Origin: Physocladia obscura
Lineage: Eukaryota > Chytridiomycota > Chytridiomycetes > Chytridiales > Chytriomycetaceae
Reading direction: 5' to 3'
Assembly: GCA_027596945.1 (NCBI GenBank)
Contig: JADGJH010001373.1
Span: 1 to 10,366, forward strand
DNA: 10,366 nucleotides
Part shown: positions 7,561 to 10,366 of the stretch, piece after piece
How positions within the stretch are numbered: position 1 is the stretch's first letter
Layout of the letters: the number at the start of each line of letters is the position of its first letter
The notes under the pieces: generated by a model
What the model was told of the DNA's origin: nothing
What the model saw: only the letters and a program-made list of their open reading frames with translations
The model's database searches: none
Translations under genes and position numbers: made by a program

Positions 7561-7999
7561 TCAACTTACTGGAACCTTACGCCTGTTCCCCAGCTACTCA
7601 CAGCAATTTTACTACAATGAAAAAAGCTCAAGATATAAGTATAGACATTGTTGAAGTTGAAGATTTTAATGCTAAATAAAAACTTTGTTTTGTTTAGTAA
7701 AACCAATAATAAAGAAAATCAAAGAGTTTGGTCTAAGCAGTTTTTTGAAGTGGAAAGGAAAAGAAAAAGAATAAAAGATGCTTAGAAAGAAAAATGGTTG
7801 GAAAGTGGTTGGAAATTGTTTGAATTGTTTTTGGATTCTTGAAAGTAATAGAAGGCTCAATTATAACATGTTTTAAGGGAAAAATGGTATTTAAACAAAG
7901 GAGATTATCTTCATGATGTTTCACAGTTTTTACTGAAATGCATACTTATTATTTTACTTTATTGTTATGGCTATATAAAAAAAAGAAAAAGACAATTTT
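7561..7999. other. Non-coding AT-rich stretch, no supported gene
   Basis: Contains one of the three CpG dinucleotides of the right half (7580). A 20-codon frame begins with ATG at 7617 and ends at TAA just before 7680, overlapping an AATAAA near 7675, but it is too short to support. From about 7690 the plus strand is A/G-rich with long GAAAAGAAAAAG runs, in the style of the decayed element sequence further right. Confidence 0.3.
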
Positions 8000-8500
8000 C
8001 ACTGAAACACACAAAGTTTATTATACAGGGCTTTTTAACAAATCTAATAATTCTTAATCCTTTTTTTAAGGTGCATTCTTTTTAAGAGTTGCTGCTTGTT
8101 ATTATTTGGGTTACAAATGGTGTTACACAATAAACACATCTCCAAATCTTCCATCTTTCACCTTTGGTCTCTGACAGCCTGGCTATGCCATTTGCAACTC
8201 ATTGGAAGAAATGCCCTTTATTTTCCATCCCCACCTCCCACCAACCCCTCCTCTTTACTCCACTTAGACTCACTCTCCTCACTCAACTCTGTCCTTCTAT
8301 GCTCTGTGATTTTTTTGTTGCTCACCAATTCTCTTTGACTATTACTTTTTTTTGCTCTAATTGTCTTACTTTTTTTTGTTGTGGTATAGTGCTTGCACTA
8401 TTTCTAGTTCCTGTTTGTGTAAAATGTTCATTTGTTTCTCTTCCCCTTCCACTCTTTGTAGAGCTTTTATTTTGTACATGGTTTGATAATGACTGAGAAA
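8000..8500 (-). pseudogene. Decayed mobile-element coding fragment, minus strand
   Basis: The plus strand is strongly pyrimidine-rich here, so coding-like text lies on the minus strand. One frame (8566-8366) reads KALQRVEGEEKQMNILH and then QELEIVQALYHN. This piece is homologous to a plus-strand piece at 9482-9560 (see the repeat entry). Beyond it only short, frequently interrupted Lys/Glu-rich frames remain. No CpG. I take it as a coiled-coil part of a dead retroelement protein; the family is uncertain. Confidence 0.4.
8383..8461 (-). repeat. Inverted copy A of a 79-bp diverged repeat (partner at 9482-9560)
   Basis: The reverse complement of 8383-8461 aligns without gaps to 9482-9560 at, by my hand count, 52 of 79 identical bases, with many differences being transitions. 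The encoded peptides share E-E-K-Q...E-L-E...Q-x-L-Y. This indicates two old copies of the same protein-coding element in opposite orientation. Confidence 0.5.
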
Positions 8501-8534
8501 TGTGGCATAAATGGTCTCTGATCTAAAGATTATG

Positions 8535-9657
8535 GACATGAAACACTTGATTTCAGATGGGCACACATTGCAGGAAATGGTTTCATCCCCAAAGTTATGG
8601 AATTAATGCAATGTACACAACACAGATAGAAGAAAATCAACTCCTGGAAATGGCTGAATAAAGCTGTAAATGAAAGATTGTGGAAGTCTCAATGTGAAAA
8701 AACTGTAGAATGGGAGGCAGAAAATGGAATTAAATAAAAAAATAAAATAGACAAGACCCCAATGAAAGTTTATGGTCCTAAAAAAAGAGTTCAAAGAAAG
8801 TACAAAACAATTATGCCACAAATACAGCTATGTCTAGAATGTAAAAAACCAATACACAACAACATCAATGAAGAACTAAATAAAGATGAAGAAATAGATG
8901 AATATATTCATGAAGGAGACTACTAGCTAAGAAAACAAGCTGCAAAAATATGAGTAGATCACAAGATGAAAAGGAAAAAACTGCCAGAAGGTATAACCAA
9001 TATACCCAGGAAAACAATGAAGCAATATGAAAGTGACAAGGATGAAAAAGAAGAGAAGGGAAATGAGAAAAGGCAAAGAGCAAGTGAAGAAAGGGAGGAA
9101 CTTGAATACAACTTTGAAAGCAACCAAAGCATAGGACTCACTTCTGAAAAGAGCCATAGAAACACCTACAATAACAAAAAGAGTCAAAAATCTAGTATAT
9201 GAACTGCAATCAATACAAGCAAACAGAATCCAAAGGAAAAACAAAGTACAACTACCACATCATGAAAAGAAAAATATGGCAATGGAAGAGACAGCACTAA
9301 AAAACCAAAAAAGTCAGCAAGCAGAGGGGCTACAAGAAAAAGAAGAAAAAAAGAAGTAAAACAAGCTGCTAACTCAAAAGTTATGGCAAGAAGAAGAAGA
9401 AAGAACACAACACCAAGAAGCTGTGGAAGAAGCAGATCAAGAAAAAGAATATCAATTGCAGAAAATGCCAATTTTTGCACACTGCTAAGAACTGAAAATG
9501 AGGAAAAACAAACAAAAACATTACAAATGCCGGAACTGGAAAAATTACAGACACTGTATCAAGAAGAATGGGGCACAACAATGGAAGATTTGAATCAAGA
9601 AGAACAACCACTACAAAAGATGCAAGCCAGCTTTCATATCTTTGGGTGCTGCCATGA
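8535..9657 (+). pseudogene. Decayed retroelement-type coding region, plus strand, with PHD-finger-like start
   Basis: Purine-rich on the plus strand, with many stops and frame changes. Near 8565-8600 one frame reads HCRKWFHPQSYGI, the core of a PHD-type zinc finger (C-x-x-W-F-H-x-x-[C]-x-G-I) with Ser where Cys is expected. At 8635-8735 another frame reads WKWLNKAVNERLWKSQ and KTVEWEAENGIK; at 8770-8850 RVQRKYKTIMPQIQLCLECK, whose C-x-x-C suggests another zinc-binding site. From 8940 to 9480 it is Lys/Glu-rich and coiled-coil-like, ending with ELEKLQTLYQEEWG near 9570. Only one CpG (9531). I associate such basic, zinc-finger-bearing proteins with non-LTR retroelements of AT-rich fungi, but that is recall. 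Degraded; no intact gene. Confidence 0.45.
9482..9560 (+). repeat. Inverted copy B of the 79-bp diverged repeat (partner at 8383-8461)
   Basis: Gapless partner of the minus-strand segment 8461-8383. Reads RTENEEKQTKTLQ and ELEKLQTLYQEEWG. The sites are about 1.0 kb apart and lie in oppositely oriented element relics. Confidence 0.5.
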
Positions 9658-9754
9658 TTGATTATTCCCCATCTTCTTTCTTTCATATCTGCCATCAGTT
9701 TCAATTGGTTCTGGTTCTCCTTTTTTTTTCCTTTCATTTTTCATTTTTTCATTT
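9658..9754. other. Junction between convergent element relics
   Basis: Plus-strand purine-rich relic text ends near 9657 and the minus-strand relic ends at 9755. The 97 bases between are T-rich on the plus strand (A-rich on the minus strand, e.g. a run of nine T at 9721-9729), as expected for a retroelement 3' end in minus orientation. I see no target-site duplication. Confidence 0.3.
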
Positions 9755-10366
9755 TATTCTTTGGCAGCAGCTGTGTCTGTAGGTTTCCCCATGAGTTTTA
9801 CAAATTTATGCATTATTGCTACTCTTTCTCCATAGTATGCTTTACATTGCCACAAATGATCATTTATTTCCTCTACTTCTTTGTCACAGTTGGTTTATTG
9901 CAATTGTTGCTTATGTAGGTAGTTTTCCATGCATTTTTTGTATAGTTTGTTTGAAGAAATGAGAGTGATTCCCTGATGTCTGCCATGATGTGGATTTTAT
10001 GCCCTGTTGCAAAACTGTACGTGTAAGCCCAAAGTCAATTTTGTCTTTGAGTTCTTTAATGTGTTTCAGGGCAGGCTGGTTCACATATTTTAGATGCACA
10101 TGAATTTTTTTGACTGTGTTCAAGTATTTCAGCAGTTGTTCTTCAATTGCATATCCTGATATTGTTGGTTTTTCACATAGATGGGGAGCTTTAACAGCTT
10201 GATAGTAGATCAGGTTGTAAAGGTAGAATTTTTGTTTTATTGTAAGATTATTTTTCACAGAAAAGAAAAACAAAGCCCTTTTAAACCAGTGTATTTGAAA
10301 TTCTATTTCAAATTCATTCCTTCTCAAATTCATTTTGAGATTGATATCACTGATTCATTTGGAGAT
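9755..10366 (-). pseudogene. Decayed retroelement C-terminal region with HLWQC zinc motif, minus strand (continues past right edge)
   Basis: The minus strand carries an open frame 10333-9911 (140 codons, e.g. IKQKFYLYNLIYYQAVKAP, YAIEEQLLKYLNTVKKIHV, ending MHGKLPT). After a frame change, a second segment at 9888-9755 reads CDKEVEEINDHLWQC and then ERVAIMHKFVKLMGKP, ending in TAA at 9755-9757. C-x(n)-E-x-x-D/E-H-L-W-x-C is typical of the C-terminal zinc knuckle after reverse transcriptase/RNase H in non-LTR elements (the ET-x-x-H-L/I-W-x-C type); KLPT just upstream is where such proteins usually have a similar motif. RT catalytic motifs are not in the window. One CpG only (10020). Confidence 0.5.

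Larger units (their letters stand above)
6860..10366. other. CpG-depleted island covering the transposon relics
   Basis: Reading every line, I find three CpG dinucleotides in this 3.5-kb stretch (7580, 9531, 10020), while CpG is common in 1-6860, including the CDC24 exons. CpA and TpG remain abundant. This is the pattern left by 5-methylcytosine deamination at CpG. The change coincides closely with the end of the large gene. Confidence 0.8.

Noticed and set aside
8865..9480. Several minus-strand frames rich in Leu and Phe
   Set aside because: They are mirrors of the Lys/Glu-rich plus-strand relic; A/G-rich DNA leaves the opposite strand open and hydrophobic.
6860..10366. Repeat-induced point mutation (RIP) as the cause of the composition
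   Set aside because: Classical RIP removes CpA in favour of TpA, but CpA and TpG are plentiful here. CpG loss alone fits methylation decay better.
1..10366. tRNA, rRNA, CRISPR array or bacterial operon
   Set aside because: I saw no cloverleaf-like segments with A and B boxes, no regularly spaced direct repeats, and genes here carry introns.

Overview
The window looks like nuclear DNA of a eukaryote, most likely an early-diverging fungus. Its genes are split by short introns (45-60 bp) with GT...AG ends and no bacterial spacing or ribosome sites. The left-edge gene reads as the N-terminus of Cdc24, the fungal Cdc42 exchange factor. The retroelement relics on the right reminded me of reverse-transcriptase proteins of arbuscular mycorrhizal fungi, but that placement is recall and was not tested.

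Layout. (1) 1-780, minus strand: first three exons of a Cdc24-like RhoGEF running off the left edge. (2) About 850-1800: no intact gene. A signal-peptide-like reading frame and frameshifted, stop-containing coding fragments on the plus strand look like a decayed member of the secreted family that follows. (3) 1892-2424, plus: a small two-exon secreted protein (about 160 aa). (4) 2789-6941, plus: the main gene. I rebuild it as six exons giving 1294 aa: a signal peptide, a coiled coil, a long run of about 60-residue helical repeats in which a three-repeat block is duplicated, and a C-terminal jelly-roll-like (galactose-binding/CBM-like) domain. All five introns are phase 1. (5) 6942-10366: no intact gene. 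Decayed mobile-element coding sequence in alternating orientation, almost completely without CpG (three CpG in about 3.5 kb), with CpA/TpG retained.

Reading. Items 2-4 look like a small tandem array of secreted proteins, at least two of which have a signal-peptide exon followed by a phase-1 intron. The array lies between a conserved polarity gene and a CpG-depleted transposon island. This is a typical place for fast-evolving lineage-specific secreted (effector- or surface-type) proteins, but no function is shown by the sequence. The main gene is the best candidate for something undescribed: I recognise neither its repeat nor its overall architecture as a named family.
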